Assembly: GCA_051294375.1 (NCBI GenBank)
Contig: CM119263.1
Location: forward strand, 30,802,053 to 30,866,052
Source of the DNA: Paraspadella gotoi
Taxonomy: Eukaryota > Chaetognatha
Reading direction: 5' to 3'
DNA: 64,000 nucleotides
The translations under genes were made by a program, and so were the position numbers. The notes beneath the pieces were generated by a model. It ran no database searches. It saw only the letters and a list, made by a program, of their open reading frames with translations, and was not told where the DNA came from. Shown here in pieces: positions 11,411-31,939 of the stretch; the stretch's first letter is position 1; each line of letters starts with the position of its first letter.

Positions 11411-11548
11411 GCGTTACAATATCGTTGCAAATGCTAAGCGATTGCGACGATAAAAAGCGTTACAATATCGTTGCAAATGCTAAGCGATTGCGACGATAAA
11501 AAGCGTTACAATATCGTCGCAAACGCTAAGCGATTGCGACGATAAAAA
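11411..11548. repeat. 46-bp tandem repeat, three copies
   Basis: Units start at 11411, 11457 and 11503. Each holds GCGTTACAATATCGT and GCGATTGCGACGAT. The second string resembles the inverted pair near 30-67 and 10395-10431. Confidence 0.95.
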
Positions 11549-13616
11549 ATCTGATTACTTTAAAATTAATATTTTTCCTTTTAATATTTGATATTCTCAA
11601 CGAAGGAAGTAGGCGTGGTTTATTAAGTGAGAAATAGGAGGAGTTTTATTGACATAAGAACACGTTGGGATGATAATAATTAACATACAAAATATGTAGA
11701 TTATGCAGAGAAAAGGCAGGCAATAAACAATATAACAAATAGTCCATAAGGAGTTTGATGTTAATTTCTTGAAGGTAAGTTGAAGAGTGATCTCGTTCCT
11801 TCTCTCGTTTCTCTGCCGTCGGTTTCCTGAGGGAAGCCTCCTCTCTGATTGGTCAATCAGAAGAAAAGACGGAGAAGCCAAGAGAGGCAAGTTACTTGAT
11901 AATCCATTCTCTGCGTTGTTCTTTATAGTAGATTAAAAATGTAAAAAAATTATATTGGCCTTCCGGAAGGATAGCTGGACACCTGGTGTGAAATATCTTT
12001 TCTATTTCACGCTCGTAAAGTCTAAGGTTTGCGGCTTCGCCCGTCCGAAGGAGTTAACGTGAGTCTTAAGGAAGGAAAAACGAGAGGTGTTTGAGTTTCA
12101 AAGTTTTTATTTGTACAAAAGTATGAGATAATAATTACCTTCCAAAAAATCCCGTAAAAATCTGGTTTCTTCTGGGCAAGCGAGTTTCTACTTTGGTATG
12201 AAACGGGACTAATCAGCGGAGGTAAAAATATTGACCACAAAGATATTATCAACCCAGTCACTGACGGACTCGAAACTAGACAACCTTTTTCTCACCTGGA
12301 TTGACCCAGATCCCTAAATAATAATTTCAAAGTTATTGAAAAACATGATAAATAACTGGTTAATGATTCTGAAGCTTTTAAATAAAATATGATTTTCCCT
12401 ACTGGTTTTGGAACACTAAAGTAAAAAAAATCTTATCTTTTAAACCACCTGACCTTTGTAACAAAATTTTTTTTTATTGATTTCTTTTTTAAAAAAATAT
12501 TTTTCTTATATAATTTTAAAAATTTTTTATGGAATGTCAGGAATTTTAAGTTATAAAGTGGCGCGGTATTTTTGCACAAGTGTGCATTTATAAAAATTCT
12601 AACAGGTCAAAAATGATAGAAACCTATGATAGTTGAGCTGGCCTTCCATTTAATGTGCCCTTAACAACTCCACCCTAGAAATTATAAATGATTTAAGAAA
12701 AATATTTTGGTTACCTTCAATGTGTAAGGATGGAGCCTTTCTACTACCCAGTATATCTATTCATCTGAAAATTCTGAAACTTTTAAAATATTTTTTTATA
12801 TTTTTTATATATATGTAATTGAATATTGTAAAACACATAAATTAATTAAATTTTTATTATCCACTTAAGGGGCAAGCTTCTCCGTAAAAGCATCACAGTT
12901 CTGCATCTGTTATTCGCTTCATCACGAAATTTTGACTCAAATTTTAATTTCCCTCGCAAAATTTCACATCGCAGTTGCTGAGTCCAATACGCGGTGCGTA
13001 TGAAATGTGATAAAATCACAAATCACATAAGCTGATAGTCTAATCAAGTAAACGGTACAGAGTTTGGAAATCTAAATAAAAGTGTTTTACTATCTAGGAT
13101 AAAAGTATCACATTTTTAGAGAAGGATACCTAATCGAATACTTATTCGATTTTTAAAAAATCAGAATGTTTCAGAATCTATCTTAAATTTTCTTTCAGCA
13201 GCTTTCTTCCATTTTTTCATTGGTCGAATTTTTTAGATATTAGAGGTAAAAAAAGATCGCTACCTCAAGGCAAAAAAAATTAGATTTAGTTTTCCACCAC
13301 TTTTAGTATTAAACTATTTGTTATTAGTTTGAATTGAATTAATTATTTTTAATTTTTTTTTTATTTTGGGAATGCCAAAGATACTGCACCTCTCTTTGGT
13401 TCATAAAAATAATATTGTAGCTCTCAGAAAAGAGGGAAAGACGCGTAACATTAGTAGCGGGGCTGAAAAAATTTTATTAATGGTGTGGAAAAACATTTTA
13501 CCGTCATACCTAAATTCGCTGTATGAGAGCATGCCCTGACAAATGTAGACAGTCGTCGATGCCGAGAAAGGTTATACCAAATATTGAGAATGTTTTACCC
13601 ATATTTTGTATATTTG
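11549..13616. other. Intergenic stretch, nothing recognised
   Basis: Small minus-strand ORFs (11597-11890, 12022-12261) lack any recognisable motif or splice context. A short inverted pair surrounds CTGATTGGTCAATCAG near 11844. No gene is supported. Confidence 0.5.
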
Positions 13617-14022
13617 TAGTCGGGCATTGCCTAGGTTCACCCCGCCTATAAGCATGACTCTTTCAGTTGTGACCCGGTGGCTCATTGAGTAAAGCCATCA
13701 GCTCATGACCACTAGGTACTAGTTTCAATCCCAACCCGGTACCTACCCTGTGGGAAGAGTGAAGACGGCCATAAGCCGCCTTGGGGGCGTGGCAAACCCT
13801 CAAGCCTGGTTCCAAGCCCAGGACCCTTTCCATGTCTGCTAGAGGGGGTTATAGAAGTTATGGATAGTCATCTTCTGCCTACTTAGCGCCTTATCCATAC
13901 TGGTGAGCCCATCCTGTCGAACGTATTCCAACCTTCTGATTCCAGGCCCATGGATGTGCCGAAGATTGCTCCCCTCCCTCCACCGGAAGCAGTGCAGGGT
14001 GGGTTACAATCTGGGGGGCATG
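13617..14022 (+). mobile_element. tRNA-derived SINE, copy 1
   Basis: Contains GGTGGCTCATTGAGTAAAGC as a likely A box and GTTTCAATCCC as a slightly decayed B box. A conserved body follows (CCGCCTTGGGGGCGTGG, CAAGCCTGGTTCCAAGCCCA, AGAGGGGGTTAT, TTAGCGCCTTATCCA). The next copy starts at once with the same TAGTCGGGCATTGCCTAGGT, so the unit is a 406-bp tandem. Confidence 0.75.
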
Positions 14023-14306
14023 TAGTCGGGCATTGCCTAGGTTCACCCACCTATAAGCATGACTCTTTCAGATGTGACCTGGTGGCTCATTGAGTAAAGC
14101 CATCAGCTTATGACCACTAAGTACTGGGTTCAATCCCAATCCGGTACTTACCCTGCGGGAAGAGTGGAGACGGCCGTAGGCCGCCTTGGGGGCGTGGCAA
14201 ACCCTCAAGCCTGGTTCCAAGCCCAGGACCCGTTCCATGTCTGCTCGAGGGGGTTATAGAAGTTATGGATAGTCATCTTCTACCCACTTAGCGCCTTATC
14301 CACATA
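14023..14306 (+). mobile_element. tRNA-derived SINE, copy 2 (best B box)
   Basis: Second unit of the tandem, ending at GCGCCTTATCCACAT. The A-box-like TGGCTCATTGAG and a perfect B box GGTTCAATCCC lie about 45 bases apart, as in tRNA-type Pol III promoters. The last third of unit 1 is missing. Confidence 0.78.
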
Positions 14307-16087
14307 TTTTTTATTGAATAAATGAACTTTTCAACAATTATGTAATATACTTTTTACCTAGATAGTACTTCAAAAATGCAGAATAAAGTAAAATGCAATT
14401 ATTGATCAAAAATACATTTTCTATACTACAATGAATAATATTTTTGAAATTACATAAGGACTAAACTATCCCGTTTCATCTTTCTTGCATTAGCTCAATA
14501 ATTTACGGATTCACTATCACCGAGAAGAGTAGCCTAACTACTGATTCCACGGAATGTAATAACCAAGATATCATCAAAAACTTGGAAATTGAAGCAAACT
14601 TTAACGAGGTTCTCAAAAAATTTATTTACAATTCAATGATTTAATACTATATAATATATAGTATATATTGATGTATTGATGAATGCCCGACCGAGGTCTT
14701 CAAAACCGACTATCATTAATCTTTTTAAATTTTACGGTTGCATTGATATTAGATATACTGTCACGAAATGTGAGAAACGCGAAAAATCATACAGTACTTT
14801 TCGCTAAAAAAAATTTATGATAATCGAAAACGTATTCCAGTTATTGAGCTCCCCCTCTCAAAAATTCTTGACGGATGGTACTTTGTAGTAGACATTTTTG
14901 GATAATATCAAATCATTTATTCTTTTACTAAGTCGTACGAAAAACCCTTCGCGGTTGTCAAGTCAAGACTTTTCTCGATATTTCAACAGCGACACGAGTT
15001 CTTTGAAAAACTTGCTTGGAAATTCGTCCATTCCGGTCGTTAGGAAATGTTCTTTTTTTTAGCATTGTATCTTTTTATTGTCAGTGTGTAATTAAAAGAA
15101 CTAGAAATATAAAATGAAATTTACTAATCTGGTTTTAAATGAAATAAATAAAAACACTTTTGAAGAGACAGAAATAATTATTCTGAGTAAGTGACAGATT
15201 CATTAAATATAAGCAGTCCAAGAGCTCCGGATCAGGCTGTAACACCGTGTGCAGTAGACCTTTCCATATATGAAAAGTTTTGAAATCAAAAAACGAGTAT
15301 TGTGTAAAATTTTTTGAACATTTAAAAAAAAAAATCACAGTAAATGCTGCCAACTTTGAAAAAAATGACAAAAAATGGTGAAAAAAGGACTTTTTGCTAA
15401 ATATCTTTAAAAGCTTTATTGCTAGAGGGACGAAACCCAAACTATCTTTTAGAGCGGAAAAAATTGATTATGTTACATACCTTGCATTATAAACTAAGTT
15501 AGTTTTTTACTAAAATTTTTTTTTTAAAACCTATTGTTTTGGGCAATTTTTGATACAATTTTTTAAAAAAGAATATTTTTAACAATGTTCGTAAAATATT
15601 TTTTAAAAAAAATTACAGCGAATTGAATAAAGAGATAATTGCCTTTGTTTTGCTGAGAGAATTTTTAAAAAAGGATTATCGGGTAAAAAGTTATAATTTT
15701 TTTAAATTTAAAAAAAAACTTTTCTTAATAATTATTTTTATTTAATAGGTTTGAACTAGGCTAAAGGGAAAAAGGGAATGCACTTTTCTCAGAGTAAATA
15801 AAAAATATTAAATTCTGATTGGACAATGGGTAACTTTAATATTTTGTCGCACCAGGTCATTAAAGTTTTTTTTAATTTTTATCATTTTATAATGGAATTA
15901 TGACTTTTAAATAAGGTATTTTTAAAATTTTTTTTTCTATATAAAATAAAAAAAAATTGACAAAAGCGATTAAATGATTAAAAATTGATGAGACAAAAAG
16001 AGTAAAATTAATGAAAGTTAAGCAACTGAGAGAAGAGTTGCTTGCTGCTTACCGATCAAGAAAAAAAAGTCATCGTCTATAGTGCCA
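14307..16087. other. AT-rich spacer without a gene
   Basis: A 101-codon minus ORF (15135-15440) is Phe/Lys-rich from poly-A/T bias, with no motif. Nothing else recognised. Confidence 0.5.
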
Positions 16088-16865
16088 CACGGTTCTTTTT
16101 ATAGGAGGAAAAAGAAAATGGAAATATACCATCTCTGGAATGATAAAAACCTGAAAGGTTGCTGTCTGGACAAGAGCTTAGGCTAAGTCGAAAAATTTGT
16201 CCAAACTCAGTTTTTTTTTAAATTGTAGTTGAAGTTGGTAAGTTAATTTTTGAGATAATTTGATAACTTTTGTACTAATTTTGCAAAATATAGACTCAAT
16301 TCAAACATCTATATGTCAAACGATATCAGTAAACCGAGAGCTTTAATTTAAGACCACTCCCAACTTTCTCCGACTTTTGGTTAAAAAGTTATTAATCAAA
16401 ATATTTTTTTTTCTTTAAAAAAGTAATGAAATGGTGAGTATTATTGAGAATATAATAAGACTTTAATCTAAAAAATTGAGGATACCAACGAGTTCTATAG
16501 ACAGTCTTCTTTCAATTAATTCATAAATAAAATTTTTCTTCAAGCTTAAATATAGGTACATCATCCCCCCAAAAATTTAAAAAAATATAAATTAAATTTG
16601 TAAATAATTTACATAATGATTTTATATAATTTTACTTAATATATATGGACTAGAAACTATAGGATGTGACCTTCATTTTGAGCCTATTGCCAACTCTTTA
16701 CGATAAATATTTATTGAGATACTACCAAAGAAAGCCCCAAAAATCTTTAAAAAATGTAATTTTTAATTTATTTAAGTCATATCTCGGTGGATATATAACT
16801 TATTTTAAGTCAAATGATTTTATTCAGCTGATTAAAGTGTAAGGCACATATTAAATACCATTAGT

Positions 16866-18398
16866 AGGGATTAGCAGTATTCGACGAAATTTTTATTTTT
16901 TCTATCGGCCGAAAAATAATAGGGAATTTCATTCCAAAAAACAAGGCTTTTTGAAATATTTACTGTATGGAAAATACTAAAAAGAAAAATTTTATTTTTT
17001 AAATATAGGTACTGTAAGGGTAAGTCTAACTAAAACCGAAAAAGAATCTTTCAAATAAGAAAAATATTGGAATAGTACAGAAAGCAATATTTATTTTTAT
17101 TGTTGCGCAAAAACTAGGCTTTCCTCGCAAAACCTCTGGTTACAGGAGATGCAAATGGGTTTTCTCTCAACATATTGATCATCATTGATTCCCAAAATGA
17201 TGCGCAAAAATGCGCCAGCAGCAGTTCTGGCGATAGTCATTTTATATCATCTTCCTATTGTATATTAAGGCCTATGAATCATCAATATGTATGAAACTGA
17301 TATAATATATTTATTATGATCTTAAGATTTATCATGCCTTTTTTCTGCCTACAACAATTCCTCCTTTGCTAAATATACATGATACCTATAATTATTATAA
17401 TGGGTAATATCTTTATTCATAGTCTTTTTTTTAACCAAGTTCAAATATAAACCTAAAGGACCATTGTTGATCCACAATTTCTGATACTTTTAATACAATT
17501 GGTCCACTGAATTTTATGTAGTATATCTTTGTTTCTTTTTATCTATGATTTGAGTTTTATTTTCGGTATTCGTTTTTTCTTTGATTTTAAAGAATCAAAA
17601 CCGAAAAGTAATCGACTTAGAATCGGAGATTGTATAAAAATAAAAGAGAAAAGAAAAGGGAGGAAAGGGAAAGAGATGAGGGATAAAGTGCGCGCAGTTT
17701 TACGTCAATTTACGCCATTCTACGCCAAAGCATCTTAACTTAATAGCTTTATTTGGAAAATGAAAAAAAGTTTTTACGCCACAAAATTAAATGATATTAA
17801 TATGGTTTTCTGTTCATTTTACGCCATTCTACGCCAAACTTTGTATAAAGAAAGCTGGAAAAATATTTAAATCAACTTAACTGAGTATTTTTTACTAGAA
17901 AATAAACAAAAAGTCTTTACGCCACAGAATTAGATAATATTTATATCGTTTTTTGTTCATTTCACGCCATTTTACGCCACAATTCTTTTCCAAATTTAAA
18001 TATAAACATTTACACTTATTTAATATATATTTAAAATTTTTTTTTGAAAAATCATTAACGCCACATATTTAACTAGGAAATAATACGTTTTGGCGTACTT
18101 TTTACGCACCACAGCGCCAACAAACATGTAAAAAAAAAGAAATCAAATCGCAATCCAATACTACTATGTATTTTTAATCAAAAAAAAGCGTTTTCCAAAA
18201 TTTTGGTTGAATATCCTTGAGAGCAGTAAGGGGCAGAAACGTTACTCCAAATTGACGTAAATCAGTTGGCGTAAATCAAATATTTAAAAGTCAAACTTGG
18301 AATTAACGATTAAAGTACACTTCGATTGGCTTAATATAAGGTTTAAAACCATCCAATAAAGAAAATCAGTATTTTTAAAAATTTTGTGCAATACCCTA
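16866..18398. mobile_element. Insertion inside a foldback arm, 8-bp target duplication
   Basis: Flanked by CCATTAGT at 16858-16865 and 18399-18406. The other arm of the host element reads the uninterrupted site ATACCATTAGTTGTATT, so the empty site is known from within the window. Ends are AGGGATTAGCA and, inverted, TAGGGTATTGCA. An 8-bp duplication with TAGGG-type ends suggests a hAT-like element. It is non-coding. Confidence 0.75.
17690..18120. repeat. Imperfect tandem repeat, unit about 110-145 bp
   Basis: Three units each holding TTTTTACGCCACA and TTACGCCATTCTACGCCA, inside the hAT-like insertion. Confidence 0.7.
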
Positions 18399-20282
18399 CC
18401 ATTAGTTGTATTAATTAATTAATTAATTAATTTTCAGACAATTTTACCAAATTTACATATACTTTTGGTTTTTACAGCAACAAAGTACTAAAACAGGTAA
18501 ATAAAAATTGATGATAAAATATGTAAGCCAAAAGACCTTAGAATGTATTATATAGGTTTAAAAATTTTTCTCATAAAGATTTAATGATATAAGACAATAA
18601 AAAAATTTTAAAAATTATATATATAAATTAAAGATTGAAGAAAAATAATGATATACAGTTAGTTTTTTATGATTATTGTAGTGCTTGTAGTAGTAGTCGT
18701 GGTAGTAGGGGTCTCAGTGGTTGAGATTTTTTTGTTGGTATGGAATAATTTTTTTTGGTCATTATAATTGTTGTGGTCAATATTTTTATCATGGTTGTTA
18801 TTATAATTATAATATATTTTAAATAGATATCATATAGTAGTCATAGTAGGTGGTTGTAGCTATTATATCTGTAATAGAACTGAGAATTATGGTATGAATG
18901 TTGTGATTGTTTAGAGTGTAGGAAATGTTTTTATAATATAAAATTTTTTTTTAAATTTACCTACTCTTTTAAGTAACTAAAACTTTTAATAATTAGTGGT
19001 TTAAGAATATGGCTATCTTTTTATAATATAGAATCATGATAAATAATAAAAAACTAACTGTAATATCATTATTTTTCTTCAATCTTTAATTATATATATA
19101 ATTTTTTTATTTTTTTATTGTCCTTATATCATTAAATATTATGAGAAAAATTTTTAAACCTATATAATACATTCTAAGGTCTTTTGGCTTACAGATTTTA
19201 TCATCAATTTTTATTTACCTGTTTTAGTACTTTGTTGCTGTAAAAACCAAAAGTATATGTAAATTTGGTAAAAATTGTCTGAAAATTAAGTGTCCTGATT
19301 AAATTATGATAAAATAATACAACTAATGGTATTTAATATGTGCCTTACACTTTAATCTGCTGAATAAAATCATTTGACTTAAAATAAGTTATATATCCAC
19401 CGAGATATGACTTAAATAAATTAAAAATTACATTTTTTAAAGATTTTTGGGGCTTTCTTTGGTAGTATCTCAATAAATATTTATCGTAAAGAGTTGGCAA
19501 TAGGCTCAAAATGAAGGTCACATCCTATAGTTTCTAGTCCATATATATTAAGTAAAATTATATAAAATCATTATGGTAAATTATTTACAAATTTAATTTA
19601 TATTTTTTTAAATTTTTTTGGGATAATGTACCTATATTTAAGCTTGAAGAAAAATTTTATTTATGAATTAATTGAAAGAAGACTGTCTATAGAACTTGTT
19701 GGTATCCTCAATTTTTTAGATTAAAGTCTTATTATATTCTCAATAATACTCACCATTTCATTACTTTTTTAAAGAAAAAATAATATATTTTGATTAATAA
19801 CTTTTTAACCAAATATCAGAGAAAGTTGGGAGTGGTCTTAAATTAAAGCTCTCGGTTTACTGATATCGTTTGACATATAGATGTTTGAATTGAGTCTATA
19901 TTTTGCAAAATTAGTATAAAAGTTATCAAATTTTCTCAAAAATTAACTTACCAACTTCAACTGCAATTTAAAAAAAAACTGAGTTTGGACAAATTTTTCG
20001 ACTTAGCCAAGCTCTTGTCCAGACAGCAACCTTTCAGGTTTTTATCATTCCAGAGATGGTATATTTCCATTTTCTTTTTCCTCTCTATAAAAGAACCGTG
20101 GCCAAAGAAAGAAAGAAACAACTGAGTGGAATTATAATTTGTGAAATATATTGCCTAATCAAAGGTTGTAAAAGACTTGGAAAAATATATTAAGCTTGTT
20201 TATTTATTTATTCCACAGGGATGCTCTAACGTTATTATATTACAGAACTCTTAGTTTTTACCTTGTTCCGCCTTAGTGAATA

Positions 20283-20510
20283 TATCGCCACACATGGCCT
20301 TTTTTCTAAGAACGAAATAGGTTAATTTTTGAAGTTAAATATTAGGTTAAAGGTTAGGAATTAGGTCATGAATTAGGTTAGTATTTAAGGTTAGGGATTA
20401 GGTTATATATTTAAGAATATATTTAGATTAAATATTAAGATTGAAATTAAATTCTGGTATAAAGGAACAGAAAAAAGGTCGCTCTGAAAAAAAAGGAAAA
20501 CACTTTTTGA
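20283..20510. repeat. MITE-like element with degenerate TTAGG core
   Basis: The core is repeated variants of GGTTAGGGATTAGGTTA. The flanks (GGCCTTTTTTCTAAGAACG and AGGAACAGAAAAAAGGTCGC) resemble the inverted ends of the better copy at 31365-31660. Confidence 0.5.
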
Positions 20511-20573
20511 CAGTTTTACTCTTGTTTTATTTCAACTTTTTAAAATCTTCTTGCAGATACAATTTGAAGGAGA

Positions 20574-20615
<42 letters not shown>

Positions 20616-20616
20616 A
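20574..20616. repeat. (CGA)n microsatellite
   Basis: About fourteen uninterrupted GAC/CGA triplets. Confidence 0.95.
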
Positions 20617-20732
20617 AATAAAAATATCGGTTATGTTCGTCTTAGTATCATTCGTGTTGTAATACTATTAAAAACTATTAGCTAAAGAAAATAATCAATT
20701 AGCCAGAAATTGTAAACAAAGATTTGACAATA

Positions 20733-21690
20733 CATGGTGACAATTTTACAAGCGCCGGTAGAAATACGCTGTCATATTCAAACCAGTGGTTATTTCATTG
20801 ATTTTAAAATTTAGTTGAGTAGAAAATACTAAAACAATTTATGTGTTAAAATTTTATATTGATCAGTTAAGATATGCCTTGACAATGAGTAGAGAAAGTT
20901 GGCTTGTAAAATCGGGTTTCATTTTCCAACTCACTTTTTTAGATTCAATTTTTTTCTCTTACTTTCAGTAAGTTTTCTGAAGAAATTTGAAATAAAATAA
21001 TATTAATTTTATTATCTTCTGAAAGCCCTTTTAAATCTAAAAAGAATGACATACTTACAAATACTGTAGTATAAAATTTAACTGGCCCAGCTTTAATTCA
21101 ATTAGGATACTCAAAAACGAGACATCTTTTTAAAAATCAATAGCTGGAGAGTAAATTTATGATATTTATCAAATTGTGATTGGCTATTTTAAATCCTTTT
21201 TTCTCAGGCTCTTTCATGATACTTATATAAATAATAATATTTTATGTTATAATAATTTAAACAGGTCATATATTTTGAAAAAAGATTTAAAATTTTAAAT
21301 AATTCACTTTTGACACTCTTAATTGAACCAAGGCTGGGCAGCTCACTTTTTAAGTTAGAGCTTTCATAAGTATATCATTCTCTTCATATTTTTAAGGGCT
21401 TTCTGAGGATATTAATATTGTTAATATTCTAATAAACACTTTGTTTAAAAAAGTGCTAAAAGTTTTAAAAAAAATTAAATTTAAAAACAGTGAGTTGGAA
21501 AATGAAACCCGATTTTACAAGCCTACTTTCTCACTCATTGTCAAGGTATATCTTAACTGATCAATATAAAATTTGAACACATAAATAGTTTTAGTATTTT
21601 CTACTCAACTAATTTTTAAAATCAATGAAATAACCACTGGTTTGCAAATGACAGCATATTTCTACCGGCGCTTGTAAAATTGTCACCATG
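20733..21690. mobile_element. Long-TIR element flanked by TA
   Basis: Ends are CATGGTGACAATTTTACAAG and its exact complement, with TA directly outside both. Inverted arms of about 340 bp share AAATCGGGTTTCATTTTCCAAC and ACTGATCAATATAAAATTT-type landmarks. A TA duplication fits Tc1/mariner-class mobilisation. No transposase, so non-autonomous. Confidence 0.78.
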
Positions 21691-21736
21691 TAGTCTTGTT
21701 ATTATTTTAAGCAGGAGACAGATTAAGAGAGGGGAA

Positions 21737-21753
21737 AGCGAGAGAGAGAGAGA

Positions 21754-21826
<73 letters not shown>
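21737..21826. repeat. (GA)n microsatellite
   Basis: About 90 bp of GA dinucleotides with one interruption. Confidence 0.95.
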
Positions 21827-21830
<4 letters not shown>

Positions 21831-22192
21831 GGGATATTTTTAAATAATAGCTAAGAATTGAATGCCAGAAGAAAAGTAATGAAATGGAGAAGAAATAATA
21901 ATTTAATCATGTTGAAATAGCACTGTACTTCGATGACTTCTGTCTTCTTTTGAGGTGCAACCATGAAAACATTTAAAACATCTAAAACATTTAAAACATT
22001 TAAAACATTTAACGTCATGCTAGCAATCAGCGAACAAAGAATCATAAGGAATTATATTTTGACGGTTTGCTTAAAATAAGTGTCACAAAGGGGTTTGTCT
22101 TGTCACGGAACTTTCACTGTGAAAAACAGAAACACACGTCGACTGATCATTCGTTAATTCTAATCTAATTAGAATAAAATTGAATGCGGGAG

Positions 22193-22193
<1 letters not shown>

Positions 22194-22248
<55 letters not shown>
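22194..22248. repeat. (CT)n microsatellite
   Basis: Uninterrupted CT dinucleotides. Confidence 0.95.
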
Positions 22249-22251
<3 letters not shown>

Positions 22252-22384
22252 CAACATGACCTTTTTGTAATTCGAACTACATTACACTTGATCTTTTAAT
22301 TAATTATTGATACATTTGAAACAAAAAATGGTAAGTAAAATCAAACAAAAATTTTATGACCTATCACTCTTATGCATTGAATTT

Positions 22385-22560
22385 TATATCACAAGATGTA
22401 CGTATGTCTATGTCAAATGATGTCATCTGATTTTTAAAAATGCCATTCGTTGTCCCATGACGTCATTTTATATCACATGATATCATTCCATGTCACATGA
22501 TGTCGTCCAATATCACCTGATGTCATCTGATATCACATGATGTTATCTCATGTCTCTTTT
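22385..22560. repeat. Degenerate TATCACATGATGTCAT repeat
   Basis: Variants of ATATCACATGATGTCATC repeat about ten times. A related TGACATAAGATGA-type tract lies at 46555-46650, and a shorter one near 62228-62300, so the motif is dispersed. Confidence 0.75.
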
Positions 22561-22696
22561 AAGATTTTCCCGCCAACGGCGATCATCATTTTTCTCTTCT
22601 ACGGATTTTCGTCGGTTCACGCTAAGGTGAATTCGTGATCACGCAAATTCGTTGTTTTGTTTTTATGTTTTGTTTATTTTGTATATTTATTTTGTT

Positions 22697-23125
22697 TAAT
22701 TCTTTTCTTAACGAATTCCATCTCTTTCCCCATCTTAATTCTTTTCTTAACGAATTCCATCTCTTTCCCCATCTTAATTCTTTTCTTAACGAATTCCATC
22801 TCTTTCCCCATCTTAATTCTTTTCTTAACGAATTCCATCTCTTTCCCCATCTTAATTCTTTTCTTAACGAATTCCATCTCTTTCCCCATCTTAATTCTTT
22901 TCTTAACGAATTCCATCTCTTTCCCCATCTTAATTCTTTTCTTAACGAATTCCATCTCTTTCCCCATCTTAATTCTTTTCTTAACGAATTCCATCTCTTT
23001 CCCCATCTTAATTCTTTTCTTAACGAATTCCATCTCTTTCCCCATCCTAATTCTTTTCTTAACGAATTCCATCTCTTTCCCCATCTTAATTCTTTTCTTA
23101 ACGAATTCCATCTCTTTCCCCATCT
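22697..23125. repeat. 39-bp minisatellite, eleven copies
   Basis: Eleven near-identical 39-bp units (TTAATTCTTTTCTTAACGAA then TTCCATCTCTTTCCCCATC). Because 39 is a multiple of three, it stays open in several frames on both strands, giving repetitive peptides that are probably not real. Its pyrimidine-rich end runs straight into the acceptor at 23145. Confidence 0.96.
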
Positions 23126-23145
23126 TTCCCCCATCTCGTCATTAG

Positions 23146-31347
<8,202 letters not shown>

Positions 31348-31364
31348 CCAAATCGGGCTTTATT

Positions 31365-31660
31365 TTCCCAAAGCGACCCAGTTTATATCTTAAATCTGGA
31401 ATATAATTAGTTTTTAATTTAATAATCTGGGTTAGAGGTTAGAGTTAAGGATTAGGTTAAGGATTAAGATTAGGATTAGGATGATATGGATTAGGTTTAA
31501 AGGTCAGGGTAATGATTAGGTCAGGGTAAGGGAATAGGCTAAGGAATTATGGTTAGGGTTAGTTTATGGGTTTGGTTATAGATTAAGGTCGAATATTATG
31601 ATTAAAATTAAATCCCGGTATTTATGAACTGAAATGGGGCGCATTTGGAGAAGAGAGCCA
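31365..31660 (+). mobile_element. MITE-like element with degenerate TTAGGG core (best copy)
   Basis: Left end GGGCTTTATTTTCCCAAAGC and right end (inverted) GGCTCTCTTCTCCAAATGC are similar over some 45 bp each. Between them lie about 170 bp of GGTTAGGATTAAGGTTAGGG variants. Related sequences occur at 20283, 29085, 30260, 35345, 36545 and 38100. It sits just past the stop codon of the XKR-like gene and may form part of its 3' UTR. Confidence 0.65.
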
Positions 31661-31939
31661 ATAAATGGATGTGACTACGACTTCTTCCCTCCCATTTGCT
31701 AAATCCCATTTTCGAAGTGGTCTAACGAATCAATCTTGTGTCCCGGATGTCCCCATTTTTATTTGGCCAAGCGAGTCGGAGCTGGAAGAAAGCGAACGCT
31801 GAGTGTCTCACACATTTAAAGTCATTCGGTGAGATACGCCCCGGACAATCATTGCAATAACAATACCGCCAAAAAGTTTTTGTTATCAATCGTTACGTGA
31901 TTGCAGCTTGTCCTTTGCAAGGTTGCATTTCATCCAGCA

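Larger units (their letters stand above)
16088..20100. mobile_element. Foldback element with inverted arms of about 1.06 kb
   Basis: Ends are CACGGTTCTTTTTATAG and its near-exact complement. GCCA lies just outside both ends, a possible 4-bp target duplication. The left arm is 16088-16865 plus 18399-18670; the right arm is 19036-20100. Shared landmarks include AAGGTTGCTGTCTGGACAAG, AGTAAACCGAGAGCTTTAAT, GGATGTGACCTTCATTTTG and GTAAGCCAAAAGACCTTAG. The left arm is split by a 1.5-kb insertion that the right arm lacks. Loop 18671-19035 is GT/TA-rich. No ORF. Confidence 0.8.

Noticed and set aside
15135-15440. 101-codon minus ORF
   Set aside because: Phe/Lys/Leu bias from A/T-rich DNA, no motif, no neighbour evidence.
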